Positions 17,675 to 25,782 of a DNA stretch of 64,000 nt are shown piece by piece; the first letter of the stretch is position 1, and every line of letters starts with the position of its first letter. This stretch comes from Paenibacillus sambharensis (GTDB lineage: Bacteria; Bacillota; Bacilli; Paenibacillales; Paenibacillaceae). The notes beneath the pieces were generated by a model. It was not told the DNA's origin. It did not search any database and was given only the letters and a program-made list of their open reading frames with translations. The stretch covers positions 242,010 to 306,009 of the forward strand of contig NZ_QKRB01000043.1 in the NCBI RefSeq assembly GCF_003233845.1. The letters run 5' to 3'. Made by a program: the position numbers and the translations under genes.

Positions 17675-18426
17675 GCAAGAAGATCCGGCTGGATAAGATG
17701 CTGGCCAATATGGGCCTTGGAACGCGCAGTGAAATCAAGAAGGCAGTCAAGCAGGGCCGAGTAACAGTGGAAGGTAAAGCCGTTAAGGACAGCGGCCTGC
17801 AGGTCGATCCCTTCCACGAACGAGTAGAGCTGGATGGCGAGGCCGTCAGTTACCGGGAGACCATCTATCTCATGCTCAACAAGCCGCAGGGCGTCATCTC
17901 GGCAACGGAAGATACCAGGGACAGAACAGTACTGGATCTGCTGGAGCCGGAGGACCGTGTCCTTGCCCCGTTCCCTGTCGGCAGGTTGGACAAGGACACG
18001 GAAGGGCTGCTGCTGCTTACGAATGACGGCCAGCTGGCTCATGAGCTTCTGTCGCCGCGCAAGCATGTAGACAAGACCTACGAGGCGGAGGTATCTGGTC
18101 TGGTAGGAGAGACGGACATCCAGGCATTCAAGGAAGGTGTGACCCTGGATGACGGCTATGTCACCATGCCCGCCAGACTGACGATCCTCCGGACGGAGGA
18201 GCAGCATGACGGCACGGTGGTATCCTATATCTCCCTGATCATTCAGGAGGGAAAGTTCCATCAGGTCAAACGAATGTTTGAAGCAGTCGGCAAGAAGGTC
18301 GTGTTCTTGAAAAGGGTAGCGATGGGACCGCTGCTGCTGGACCCTTCGCTTGTGCCGGGCACTTACAGAGAGCTGACGGAGGGCGAGCTGGAACGCTTGA
18401 AGGCCCACCGGGGACTGGCCGAGTAA
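17671..18426 (+). CDS. RsuA-family 16S rRNA pseudouridine synthase
   Basis: 251 residues. An N-terminal S4 RNA-binding domain (IRLDKMLANMGLGTRSEIKKAVKQG) precedes a catalytic domain with VGRLDKDTEGLLLLTNDG, whose Asp is the catalytic residue, and KTYEAEV and QVKRMFEAVGKKV. The length and motif set are those of RsuA (U516 in E. coli) and Bacillus YtzG. The ATG at 17671 shares ATGA with the stop of the methyltransferase gene and has GGAGG upstream, so the two are translationally coupled. Confidence 0.9.
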   Translation: MSKKIRLDKMLANMGLGTRSEIKKAVKQGRVTVEGKAVKDSGLQVDPFHERVELDGEAVSYRETIYLMLNKPQGVISATEDTRDRTVLDLLEPEDRVLAPFPVGRLDKDTEGLLLLTNDGQLAHELLSPRKHVDKTYEAEVSGLVGETDIQAFKEGVTLDDGYVTMPARLTILRTEEQHDGTVVSYISLIIQEGKFHQVKRMFEAVGKKVVFLKRVAMGPLLLDPSLVPGTYRELTEGELERLKAHRGLAE

Positions 18427-18439
18427 ACAGCATACGAAT

Positions 18440-18473
18440 GGCCGCTTCTCCTGATTTAATCAAGGAAGCGGCC
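18440..18473. terminator. Hairpin between convergent genes
   Basis: A 9-bp perfect stem, GGCCGCTTC with GAAGCGGCC, between two convergent genes. There is no T run. Confidence 0.5.
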
Positions 18474-18485
18474 TGTATGAAGAGG

Positions 18486-19871
18486 TTAGACGCCCATTCT
18501 GCGCAGACCCTTGGGGTAATGATTCTTGATTTGGCCCCCGTTGGCCTTGCCCCAACCGAGCGGGCAGCCGTCTACGGCGACAATACCCCAACCGGAGCAG
18601 CCGCTGCCAGCTGGAATTGTCTCGCCTCGGAGATAAGCGGTTGTATCCGGGTCGTCGGCTGAGGCTGATTGGACCCATGCTGCATCCCCGGGGCTGACAT
18701 GCTTCGCTAAAGCGTGAGAGGGCTCTGCACGGTTCTTGCGGATATCGCACAGATGCAGCCCGCCCCGGGCAAGCTTCAGGCCAGGTAAGCTGGCAGCAGT
18801 GAAGCGCTTGTCTATATCACGCGGAAGCCAGTACAGCGCGTCGCCAAACCGCACCGGTTCACCATGCTGAGAGAGGCTGAAGCCGGGTGCGAAATCCGCA
18901 GCAAAGCGCAAGAACAGCTCCAGCTCAGCCGCAGCCGAAGGCGCGGTGGCCTGTCCCTTACGGCCTTTAGCCTGTGCTGGATGAGAAACGGGATGATGGA
19001 GCTTCGCATCAGCCGCCTGGCTGTCCAGCTTGCGTAGACGGGCTACGAAGTGTCCCTCGCCCCGCTGCTCATGCGGCCAGATCCGTTCCAGCTGCTCAAT
19101 GGCGAAAGCCGGGTGCGAAGCTGTGAATGCTTCAATAACGCTCTCGTTCTCCGAGCGGTTGAAGGTGCATGTGGAGTACACCAGTATACCGCCTGGCTTC
19201 AGCATAAGGGCTGCATGCCGGAGGATGTCAGATGATCGGCTGGCGCACATTTCAACATGTCCGGGTGACCACTCGGCCACAGCATCCGGGTCCTTGCGGA
19301 ACATTCCTTCCCCCGAACAAGGGGAATCGAGCAGAATCCGGTCGAAGAATTCGGGAAAGCGTGCGGACAGCCGGTCTGGTGTTTCATTCGTTACAACAGT
19401 ATTTGCAAAACCCAGCCGTTCAATATTTTCGCTTAATATTTTGGCGCGTGCAGGGTGAATCTCATTGGATATGAGCAGGCCTTGTCCGTTCATTTTACCT
19501 GCTATCTGGGTTGACTTGCCCCCTGGGGCGGCTGCCAGATCAAGAATCGTTTCCCCGGGCTGGGGATCCAGAAGCTCAGCGGCCGACATAGCGGATGGCT
19601 CCTGGATATAGTAAAGACCGGCATCATGGTAGGGATGCCTGCCAGGCCGGGTAAATTCGTCATAGTAATAGCCGGTGTCGCACCACGGGACAGGCTCAAG
19701 CTTGAAGAGACTATGTATGCTGCGAAGCACGTCGGGCTGAGGCTCGAGCTTTCCGGGATGAATCCGCAGGCCGTAGGTTCTGGCTTCCTTATAGCTTTGC
19801 AGAAACGCGGCAGCTGCCGCTTCGCCAAGCAAGCCCTGCATTTGAGTGATATAAGCATGAGGTAAAACCAC
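18486..19871 (-). CDS. RsmF/NOL1-type rRNA m5C methyltransferase, copy 2
   Basis: 461 residues, same architecture as the gene at 15974: ILDLAAAPGGKSTQIA, ILLDSPCSGEGMFRKD and LVYSTCTFNRSENE with both catalytic Cys, then a PUA-like C terminus with LRGETIPAG and VAVDGCPLGWGKANG. It lacks the long basic insertion and has the usual RsmF length. The GTG at 19871 is preferred over TTG 19877 because AAGGAG then lies nine bases away. Two paralogues in one neighbourhood suggest a duplication with different target cytosines, or one redundant copy. Confidence 0.86.
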   Translation of the reverse strand: MVLPHAYITQMQGLLGEAAAAAFLQSYKEARTYGLRIHPGKLEPQPDVLRSIHSLFKLEPVPWCDTGYYYDEFTRPGRHPYHDAGLYYIQEPSAMSAAELLDPQPGETILDLAAAPGGKSTQIAGKMNGQGLLISNEIHPARAKILSENIERLGFANTVVTNETPDRLSARFPEFFDRILLDSPCSGEGMFRKDPDAVAEWSPGHVEMCASRSSDILRHAALMLKPGGILVYSTCTFNRSENESVIEAFTASHPAFAIEQLERIWPHEQRGEGHFVARLRKLDSQAADAKLHHPVSHPAQAKGRKGQATAPSAAAELELFLRFAADFAPGFSLSQHGEPVRFGDALYWLPRDIDKRFTAASLPGLKLARGGLHLCDIRKNRAEPSHALAKHVSPGDAAWVQSASADDPDTTAYLRGETIPAGSGCSGWGIVAVDGCPLGWGKANGGQIKNHYPKGLRRMGV

Positions 19872-20002
19872 TTCCAATGTCTCCTTCGCTCTCGGTTATG
19901 GGAATCGTTTCGCGGATGCTAATCAATGTATCCATTAAACCTTTATGATTATAGCATAATGGGCGCATGCAGGCTCAACGGCTGGGACATGGCAATGCTA
20001 AA

Positions 20003-20043
20003 AGGCCGGCATTCTCCTGTAAGCCAGGAGGCGCCGGCCAGTC
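20003..20043 (-). terminator. Terminator of the small gene at 20076
   Basis: GGCCGGC and CTCCTG arms pair with CAGGAG and GCCGGCC. Read on the minus strand the stem is followed by TTTT. Confidence 0.8.
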
Positions 20044-20075
20044 TGCCCGGTGATATGATTCACGGGCTCTATTGG

Positions 20076-20306
20076 TTAGTAGAGAGAAATCGTAAGCGTG
20101 TCCTTCTCGTTGATCGCATGAAGGGTCGCCTCACTGCCGGAAATCTCGACGCTGATCAGCGAGCGGAGGCAGTTCTGCAGTGCTTTCTTGCCGGTTTGCA
20201 GCTTGCGGTTAAGTACCTCACCCAGCTTGTCCAGCGCTTTCTTGTTGTTGCTCTCATTCAGATATACAGGAATCGGTTTATTTTGAAGGGATATCATTGT
20301 ACGCAT
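20076..20306 (-). CDS. Small cytoplasmic protein, function unknown
   Basis: 76 residues, no signal or membrane segment, many Asn/Lys/Leu (YLNESNNKKALDKLGEVLNRKLQTGKKAL). It is probably a helical core with beta ends. GTGAGGAGAG lies nine bases before the ATG and a good terminator follows, which supports a real gene. No family recognised. Confidence 0.65.
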   Translation of the reverse strand: MRTMISLQNKPIPVYLNESNNKKALDKLGEVLNRKLQTGKKALQNCLRSLISVEISGSEATLHAINEKDTLTISLY

Positions 20307-20634
20307 GTGACAGCACTCTCCTCACCTAATTGATACTTGATGTTAGTATAACGAACAATTCTTAAAAAGGGCTTAAAATTTGATTGCAAAAAATTAAAAT
20401 GAGTAAATTTTCAAAATTCGTTCATAATTTTAACAGAAACGCCCTGATTTGCGAGTAAAGCCCTGCTCGGCTGATGAACACCCCCTCCTAATACCCGCAT
20501 AGCGCAGGATTGAAACACGACCGGTAAAAATTGTAGCCGAGAGCAGGCCCGGCCGGAGGGAAGCAGGATTTTTGTGGAAGATGGAGAAGGTTAGAGCTAC
20601 ACATCTTGTTAATAAGGCAAGGAGGCTATGTTTA
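20307..20634. other. Intergenic region with AT-rich promoter stretch and one bulged hairpin
   Basis: A divergent intergenic region of 328 bases. The left 110 bases are very AT rich. The right part holds an imperfect stem, CCTGCTC+GGC (20462-20471) with GCC+GAGCAGG (20536-20547, GA bulge), enclosing about 64 bases. It is not recognised as a known riboswitch. No coding frame with a ribosome site was found. Confidence 0.35.
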
Positions 20635-20901
20635 ATGGAGATTATGATTACGCATGCAGAGCTTACTCACAGTGAAGAAGACGGATATGTAGGGAAAGTC
20701 CATCTTAAGGTGGCAGGGCACAAGCAGGACTACGAGGTAGCACTGCAGAGCAAGAAAGGAAAAAGTTGGTCCTACGGGTTATTCTTCCTGAACGAATCGG
20801 GAAGCGAGGATGATATCTTCGAGGTGGAAGATTTTCTGGAAGAGAACGACGAAGCATTCCAGGCGGTAATTGATGCGGCCAAGAATTCGTTAAACAGCTA
20901 A
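20635..20901 (+). CDS. Small acidic cytoplasmic protein, function unknown
   Basis: 88 residues. A beta-rich first half (VGKVHLKVAGHKQDYEVALQSKKGKSWSYGLFF) is followed by a very acidic helix-like C terminus (EDDIFEVEDFLEENDEAFQAVIDAAK). The ATG at 20635 has AAGGAGG nine bases upstream; the in-frame ATG at 20572 has none. A terminator follows. No family recognised. Confidence 0.7.
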   Translation: MEIMITHAELTHSEEDGYVGKVHLKVAGHKQDYEVALQSKKGKSWSYGLFFLNESGSEDDIFEVEDFLEENDEAFQAVIDAAKNSLNS

Positions 20902-20916
20902 TTTTCGATTGGATAG

Positions 20917-20950
20917 GAGCTTCCCGTACAGTGGAGGCTCTTTATTTTTA
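20917..20950 (+). terminator. Terminator after gene at 20635
   Basis: GAGCTTCC pairs with GGAGGCTC (one mismatch), followed by TTTATTTTT. Confidence 0.65.
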
Positions 20951-21156
20951 TGGTCAAGTTCAACCATATTGTGGATTTGCATGCAGTGACTTACAATGGA
21001 GTAGATGAGGGCGCTAGTGGTGCGACGGTGGAATGCTGTTTCAGAACGTTCGAGTGACAGCTTGTTTCAGAGCCCGGTTGTCCGGGTAATGTTTGACTAT
21101 CTAATTTCCCAGTGGTAGACCGGTTGATCAATAAACGGATGGAGGGAGCAAGCGCC

Positions 21157-21573
21157 ATGGAAACGATCGTGAAGCGAGCAACTCTGCAGGAACTGGACGT
21201 CATGACGAATTTATTCGAGCAGTACCGTCTTATGAACGGCGGCAGCCCTGAGATGGCAGTGTTCCAGACGGAGCAGGAGCTTGAGCAGATGCTTGAAGGC
21301 CAGCGGTGCATTGTGTTTGTTGCAGTGAAGCAGTTAAATGGTGTATTGCATTATCTGGGCTACGCCAAGCTTGGTTTGTCAGCTTCACAGCGGAATGGCG
21401 ATTGGATGCTTAAGGAGTTGTTTGTCCTGCCGGAGGCGCAGGAAAACGGTGTAGAAGAGAGGCTTCTAACCGCAGCGGCATCTTATGCTAATCTCAAAGA
21501 CGTGAAAGCGCTTCTTGCTGAAGCGTCCGTACAGAGCGAGCAGATGAAGCCGTTCTTTGAAGGCATAGGCTAG
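21157..21573 (+). CDS. GNAT-like acetyltransferase
   Basis: 138 residues. The order of elements fits a short GNAT fold: VKRATLQELDVMTNLFEQYR at the N terminus, CIVFVAVKQLNGVLHYLGYAKLGL as the central sheet, and WMLKELFVLPEAQENGVEERLL, where the LFVLPE strand and following helix mark motif A. The canonical acetyl-CoA loop Q/R-x-x-G-x-G/A is degraded to QENGVE, so activity is uncertain. The ATG at 21157 follows GGAGGGAGC. Substrate unknown. Confidence 0.65.
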   Translation: METIVKRATLQELDVMTNLFEQYRLMNGGSPEMAVFQTEQELEQMLEGQRCIVFVAVKQLNGVLHYLGYAKLGLSASQRNGDWMLKELFVLPEAQENGVEERLLTAAASYANLKDVKALLAEASVQSEQMKPFFEGIG

Positions 21574-21623
21574 AATCGTTATGAAGTTGCTTAGAATCGC
21601 TTGTCATGATATCACATATCCCA

Positions 21624-21657
21624 GAGCGCCGCGGGTGAACCGCAGCGCTTTTTTTAT
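21624..21657 (+). terminator. Intrinsic terminator
   Basis: AGCGCCGCGG pairs with CCGCAGCGCT around GTGAA, followed by a T run. Confidence 0.85.
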
Positions 21658-21740
21658 GGCATGGCGTGTGCCTTTGACAAGGATAGAGTCTTCCAGCAAT
21701 AATGATGAGATAAACTAACGAGGCACGGAGGCTTGATTGG

Positions 21741-23882
21741 ATGAAAGCATTAGTATTAGCAGAGAAACCCAGCGTGGCAAAAGAAATTGCGCGGGTTCTG
21801 GGATGCAGCAGCAAGCACAAATCACATTATGAAGGACAGAATTACATCGTAACCTGGGCGCTTGGCCATCTCGTAACGCTTGCGGAGCCGGAAGACTATG
21901 ATCCCGTCTATAAGCAGTGGAGCCTGGAGACTCTGCCTCTGCTGCCGAATGATATGAAGCTGAAGGTACTGAAGGAAACCTCTCACCAGTACAAGGCCGT
22001 TGCAGCGCTTTGCAAGCGTCCGGATATTGGGGAATTCATTATTGCGACGGATGCGGGGCGCGAAGGGGAACTGGTGGCAAGATGGATTATGGAGCTGGTC
22101 AAGTGGCGCAAGCCGTTCAAACGGCTGTGGATCTCTTCGCAGACCGATCAGGCTATCAAGGAAGGCTTCAAGCAGCTGCGGCCGGGCAGGGAATATGATC
22201 ACCTGTATGCGTCTGCAGTGTGCCGGGCGGAAGCGGACTGGCTGATTGGGCTTAATGTTACGCGGGCGCTGACCTGCAAGTATAACGCTCAGCTGTCGGC
22301 AGGCCGTGTTCAGACACCAACGCTGTCAATCCTGATGAAGCGGGAGGATGAGATCAACAGGTTCATTCCGCAGCCTTACTGGACGCTGGAAGCGGACTGC
22401 GGGTCCTTCAAGGCCCATTGGCGGGAGAAGGAAAATCATGATGGACGCATCATGGAGAAGGAAACCGCTGAGTCGCTGGTCAATCAGCTTGCGCGCGCGG
22501 AGGCTGTCGTCGTGAAGCTCAGAACCTCGGAGAAGCAAGAGCCTCATCCGCTTGCTTATGATCTGACAGAGCTGCAGCGTGATGCCAACCGGCGGCTTGG
22601 CTTCTCCGCAAAGCAGACTTCCACTGTGTTACAGCGTCTGTATGAACAGCACAAGCTGGTGACTTACCCGCGTACCGACTCCCGCTATTTGAGCTCTGAT
22701 ATGGTGTCTACGTTAAAGAGCAGGATGCAAAGTATCGCTGGAGCCAGCCCGTATGCTCCTCTGGCGAAGAAGCTGCTGCGCGGATCACTTGCCGCAACGA
22801 AGCGTATTGTCGATGACAGCAAGGTGACAGACCACCATGCCATTATTCCAACCGATCAGTATGTGCAGCTGGGAGCACTCAGCAATGAGGAGAGAAAGCT
22901 GTATGATCTGATTGTCAGGCGGTTCATGGCTTTATTTTGTGAGCCTTACCGTTACGAGGAGACCAGTGTTGTGCTGGAAGCGGCAGGTCACCGCTTCTAT
23001 GCGAGAGGCAGAGTGCCCAAGCAGGAAGGCTGGCGGGAAGCTTATGGCAGCATTCAGAATCTGCCAGAGGATGATGCGGATGAGCAGGGGGATGCTGATT
23101 CCCATGGGGAGCCGGATCAGCTGCTTCCAGAGCTGAAGGAGGGACAGCGGATTCCGCTGAAGGCCGTCAAGTACAAGGAGCGCCGCACGGAGCCGCCAGC
23201 TCGTTATTCAGAGGCATCGCTGCTCACTCAGATGGAGAAGCATCAGCTTGGAACGCCGGCCACCAGGGCTGATATCATCGAGAAGCTGCTGTCTTCCGAT
23301 ACAATTGAGCGCAGCGGCAGCCGTCTGAAGCCGACTGGCAAGGGCAAGCAGCTGATCGAGCTGGTAGTGGATGAGCTGCAGAGTCCCGAGATGACGGCAA
23401 GCTGGGAGGCGGAGCTGGAACGCATAGCGAAAGGGAAAGGCAACCGGGAAGCGTTCATGACGGGGATCCGCGAGCAGGCGGCCAAATGGGTAGAGGAAAT
23501 CAAGCAGGAGACGAAAACGTACAAACCGCATAATTTGACCCATTCCCGGTGCCCGGAATGCAGCAAGCCGCTCATGGAAGTGAAGAGCAAGAGAGGACGC
23601 TCGCTCGTATGCTCAGACCGTGAATGCGGATTCCGCCGCGCGGCTGAGCCCGCTCTCTCGAACAAGCGTTGTCCGCAGTGCCGGAAGAAGATGGAGATTC
23701 ATACCGGCAAAGCGGGGAAATATGCCCAGTGCCGCCACTGCAATGTGATCGAAATGCTGGACGGCAGCAAGGCGCCCCGCGGGAAGGTCAACAAGCAGGC
23801 AATTGAGAAGTACTCCGATAATGTTTCGCTGACCGGGGGCCTGGCGGATGCGCTTAAAGCGGCATTGGAGAAGAAGGATTAA
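21741..23882 (+). CDS. topB: DNA topoisomerase III
   Basis: 713-residue type IA topoisomerase that passes single strands and resolves recombination or replication intermediates with RecQ-type helicases. The Toprim domain starts with LVLAEKPSVAKEIARVLG and contains ATDAGREGELVARWI (acidic metal residues). The core has SAGRVQTPTLSIL, and the catalytic Tyr is in LVTYPRTDSRYL. The C-terminal 110 residues hold Cys clusters CPECSKPL...CSDRECGF and CPQCRKKM...CRHC, likely zinc ribbons as in Bacillus TopB. The length matches the family (about 720). Confidence 0.95.
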   Translation: MKALVLAEKPSVAKEIARVLGCSSKHKSHYEGQNYIVTWALGHLVTLAEPEDYDPVYKQWSLETLPLLPNDMKLKVLKETSHQYKAVAALCKRPDIGEFIIATDAGREGELVARWIMELVKWRKPFKRLWISSQTDQAIKEGFKQLRPGREYDHLYASAVCRAEADWLIGLNVTRALTCKYNAQLSAGRVQTPTLSILMKREDEINRFIPQPYWTLEADCGSFKAHWREKENHDGRIMEKETAESLVNQLARAEAVVVKLRTSEKQEPHPLAYDLTELQRDANRRLGFSAKQTSTVLQRLYEQHKLVTYPRTDSRYLSSDMVSTLKSRMQSIAGASPYAPLAKKLLRGSLAATKRIVDDSKVTDHHAIIPTDQYVQLGALSNEERKLYDLIVRRFMALFCEPYRYEETSVVLEAAGHRFYARGRVPKQEGWREAYGSIQNLPEDDADEQGDADSHGEPDQLLPELKEGQRIPLKAVKYKERRTEPPARYSEASLLTQMEKHQLGTPATRADIIEKLLSSDTIERSGSRLKPTGKGKQLIELVVDELQSPEMTASWEAELERIAKGKGNREAFMTGIREQAAKWVEEIKQETKTYKPHNLTHSRCPECSKPLMEVKSKRGRSLVCSDRECGFRRAAEPALSNKRCPQCRKKMEIHTGKAGKYAQCRHCNVIEMLDGSKAPRGKVNKQAIEKYSDNVSLTGGLADALKAALEKKD

Positions 23883-23890
23883 TGGGCTTC

Positions 23891-24523
23891 TCAGCTCTTT
23901 AGCAGAAGGTCGGCCGTCCCCAGAGCAATTAGATGGACCGGATAGAAGCTGCGCCAGATATAACGCGGGATGACGAGCTTATCGGAGAGCCGCAGCACAT
24001 GCGGGAGGTAGGCTAGAATGAACGTCGAGCCAATACTGTACATCTGCGAGAACCATCCTGGCATGGCGGCAGCGTACAACACATTCAAGACGAAGTGCAG
24101 CAGCACCATCAGGCTTGATTGGGTATAACGGTAGATCAGAACTAGCAGAAGGGCATAGCTTCCGTAATTAAAGGACAGGAGATCAAGTGCCAGAAAGCCG
24201 GCAGCCAATATTAGTGACACAGCGGCGGGATGCTTATAGAGGTCGATTAGCCGCAGCACCACGAGGCAAACAAGGAGTGTCCCGACGACATTGATATCGT
24301 CACCGCCGAGCGCCCATTGATACGGAAGCTGGGAGATGACGCCGATTACTGCCAGTCTCAGCATGTAACGGCGGGTATTTCGCGTTAGCCTATAGCCAAG
24401 CACCAGCGCATAAGCATAGAAAGGGAAAGCCAGCCTGCCGATAATCCGCCACGTAGGATCATCAGGAAAGAAAACAATCCCTGTGTGATCGATCAGCATA
24501 GTCAGCATGGCGAGCAGCTGCAT
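23891..24523 (-). CDS. TraX-family multipass membrane protein
   Basis: 210 residues with about six hydrophobic segments. The start LLAMLTMLIDHTGIVFFP and the following IIGRLAFPFYAYALVLGYRLT are the TraX family signature; in plasmid F, TraX acetylates pilin, while chromosomal homologues in Firmicutes have no known role. ISQLPYQWALGG and LDLLSFNYGSYALLLVLIY continue the pattern. No conjugation genes are near, so this is a chromosomal stand-alone member. It is convergent with topB, nine bases apart. Confidence 0.8.
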   Translation of the reverse strand: MQLLAMLTMLIDHTGIVFFPDDPTWRIIGRLAFPFYAYALVLGYRLTRNTRRYMLRLAVIGVISQLPYQWALGGDDINVVGTLLVCLVVLRLIDLYKHPAAVSLILAAGFLALDLLSFNYGSYALLLVLIYRYTQSSLMVLLHFVLNVLYAAAMPGWFSQMYSIGSTFILAYLPHVLRLSDKLVIPRYIWRSFYPVHLIALGTADLLLKS

Positions 24524-24595
24524 GGGTTCACCGCCTGTTCCGCTCGAATATGAGCATATAATGGAGTATTATAGCGAACTCAAGATCCGGCGTAA

Positions 24596-24717
24596 AATAA
24601 TAGGTCAACGGTTAAGCGGGCAAAGGGACTGTAAGTCCCGGAGTTTCGCCGACAGGCTTATCGTGGTACACTAAAAGACAGGACCGCAGCAACCTTGGGT
24701 CCTAGGCACCTATTATT
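24596..24717 (+). ncRNA. Candidate structured leader RNA (riboswitch-like), class not recognised
   Basis: A 10-bp perfect closing stem (AATAATAGGT 24596-24605 with ACCTATTATT 24708-24717) encloses several further helices: GGGACT with AGTCCC (loop GTA), TAAGC with GCTTA around it, and AGGACC with GGTCCT. The layout is a multibranch junction of about 120 nt ending ten bases before the GGGGAGG ribosome site of the next gene. I compared it by eye with the main known bacterial riboswitch consensus sequences (TPP, FMN, SAM, cobalamin, c-di-GMP, c-di-AMP, guanidine, NiCo, ZTP, T-box) and found no match. Confidence 0.55.
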
Positions 24718-24739
24718 CCAGATCCGGGGAGGTAACAAA

Positions 24740-25198
24740 ATGGACAATTGCATGCTGGTAAAGAAACCGTCGCTAAACCTGGTAGGAATCAGTTACTCAG
24801 GTCCTTATTCCACGTTTCCTGATGAAGCAATCCGGCTGCAGAACGACTTCATGGCCCGAAAGCATGAGCTGAACGATAATGTTAAGTCGGCTGTTTTGTT
24901 TAGTCCCTACTTTGGCAATGAAGTGTTCGCTACTTATTGGGCCGCTCTTGAAACACATCATATGAGCTCTGTGCCAAGCGGGATGGTTCAGCTGACTATT
25001 CCTGAGCATGAGTATGCAGTTGTGACAACAACGAATAAGCGGATTGGGGAAGGGTATGAGCAAATCTCGGCCTGGATGAATGAGAAGGGCCTGAAGAAGC
25101 ATGATTATGCATTGGCTATTGAAGTGTTCTTCGTAGATGCTCACCTGGATGAAGAGACGGTCGAGCTCTGGATACCCGTGAGGGATGCAGAGGAATAG
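24740..25198 (+). CDS. GyrI-like small-molecule-binding protein
   Basis: 152 residues of the GyrI-like/AraC-effector-binding fold, two SH2-like repeats. VKKPSLNLVGISYSGPYSTF is the first strand and helix, SGMVQLTIPEHEYAVVTTT the mid-strand with the usual P-x-x-x-Y/H-A pattern, and DYALAIEVFFVDAH...VELWIPV the last. This stand-alone fold binds or hydrolyses amphipathic drugs and cyclic compounds. The ATG at 24740 follows GGGGAGG. The long structured leader just upstream suggests RNA-level control. Confidence 0.75.
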   Translation: MDNCMLVKKPSLNLVGISYSGPYSTFPDEAIRLQNDFMARKHELNDNVKSAVLFSPYFGNEVFATYWAALETHHMSSVPSGMVQLTIPEHEYAVVTTTNKRIGEGYEQISAWMNEKGLKKHDYALAIEVFFVDAHLDEETVELWIPVRDAEE

Positions 25199-25235
25199 GG
25201 CATCTGTCAGCACACATATGCAGGAGGTCTGTTCC

Positions 25236-25664
25236 TTGAGGGGTTTGAAGGCAGGAACGACGATCAGGGGAGCGGCGGCAGGACTGACCGCGGGAATTGG
25301 GCTTGGGCTTCTGATGAAGTTTATCCAATATGCTTCAGGTGAGCGTGTTTATACGCTGCTGCTCAATATTGATTTTGTGCCGGGCGTGGGGGCCAGACTG
25401 CCTGAAGCAGTCGAATTCCTGCTCCATATAGCTGTTGCAGTACCGATCGGCATTCTGTATATACAAATTGTACAGCGCCTCGGTAATTCTGTTCCATGGG
25501 CTGTTGCAGCAGGCTTGCTGCCTGCCGTAATAACCTGGCTGCCGCTGACGCAATGGTCTGCGCGTACGCCGTCTCCGGACGATGCTGGAGCTTTCATCTG
25601 GTGGATCGCAGGGCATCTGGTGTTCGGCATGCTGCTTGTGCCATTCCGGAGAACTTATACATAA
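25236..25664 (+). CDS. Small multipass membrane protein, function unknown
   Basis: 142 residues with about four hydrophobic helices (GAAAGLTAGIGLGLLMKFI; VEFLLHIAVAVPIGILYIQIV; WAVAAGLLPAVITWLPL; GAFIWWIAGHLVFGMLLV). The pattern resembles YqhR/YagU-like membrane proteins of Bacillales, but I would not assign it. TTG 25236 is chosen because AGGAGGT sits eight bases upstream. It follows the GyrI-like gene closely, so may be cotranscribed. Confidence 0.65.
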   Translation: MRGLKAGTTIRGAAAGLTAGIGLGLLMKFIQYASGERVYTLLLNIDFVPGVGARLPEAVEFLLHIAVAVPIGILYIQIVQRLGNSVPWAVAAGLLPAVITWLPLTQWSARTPSPDDAGAFIWWIAGHLVFGMLLVPFRRTYT

Positions 25665-25704
25665 GGTTAGCTGCTCTACGTAAGCAATGCTGGTCATCAA
25701 CAGA

Positions 25705-25752
25705 ACAAAGAAGAAGGACAGCGAGCCGCTGCTCCCTGGCGGCTTGCTGTCC
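25705..25752 (-). terminator. Terminator of the diguanylate cyclase gene
   Basis: GGACAGC-AGCCGC (25716-25729) pairs with GCGGCT-GCTGTCC (25739-25752). On the minus strand a TTCTTCTTTG tract follows. Confidence 0.7.
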
Positions 25753-25782
25753 TAAGCTGCTGATACGCGGCTCCCTGTCCCT

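Noticed and set aside
17572..18408. 278-codon minus-strand frame opposite the RsuA-like gene
   Set aside because: A shadow of S4 and catalytic motifs on the + strand; no family features.
23891..24523. Conjugative element suspected from the TraX-like protein
   Set aside because: No relaxase, coupling protein, integrase or direct repeats nearby; chromosomal TraX homologues are common.
24596..24717. Possible cobalamin, c-di-GMP or T-box element
   Set aside because: The short words GACTGTAAG and GTGGTAC resemble parts of these families, but the required conserved cores and order are absent, so no class is assigned.
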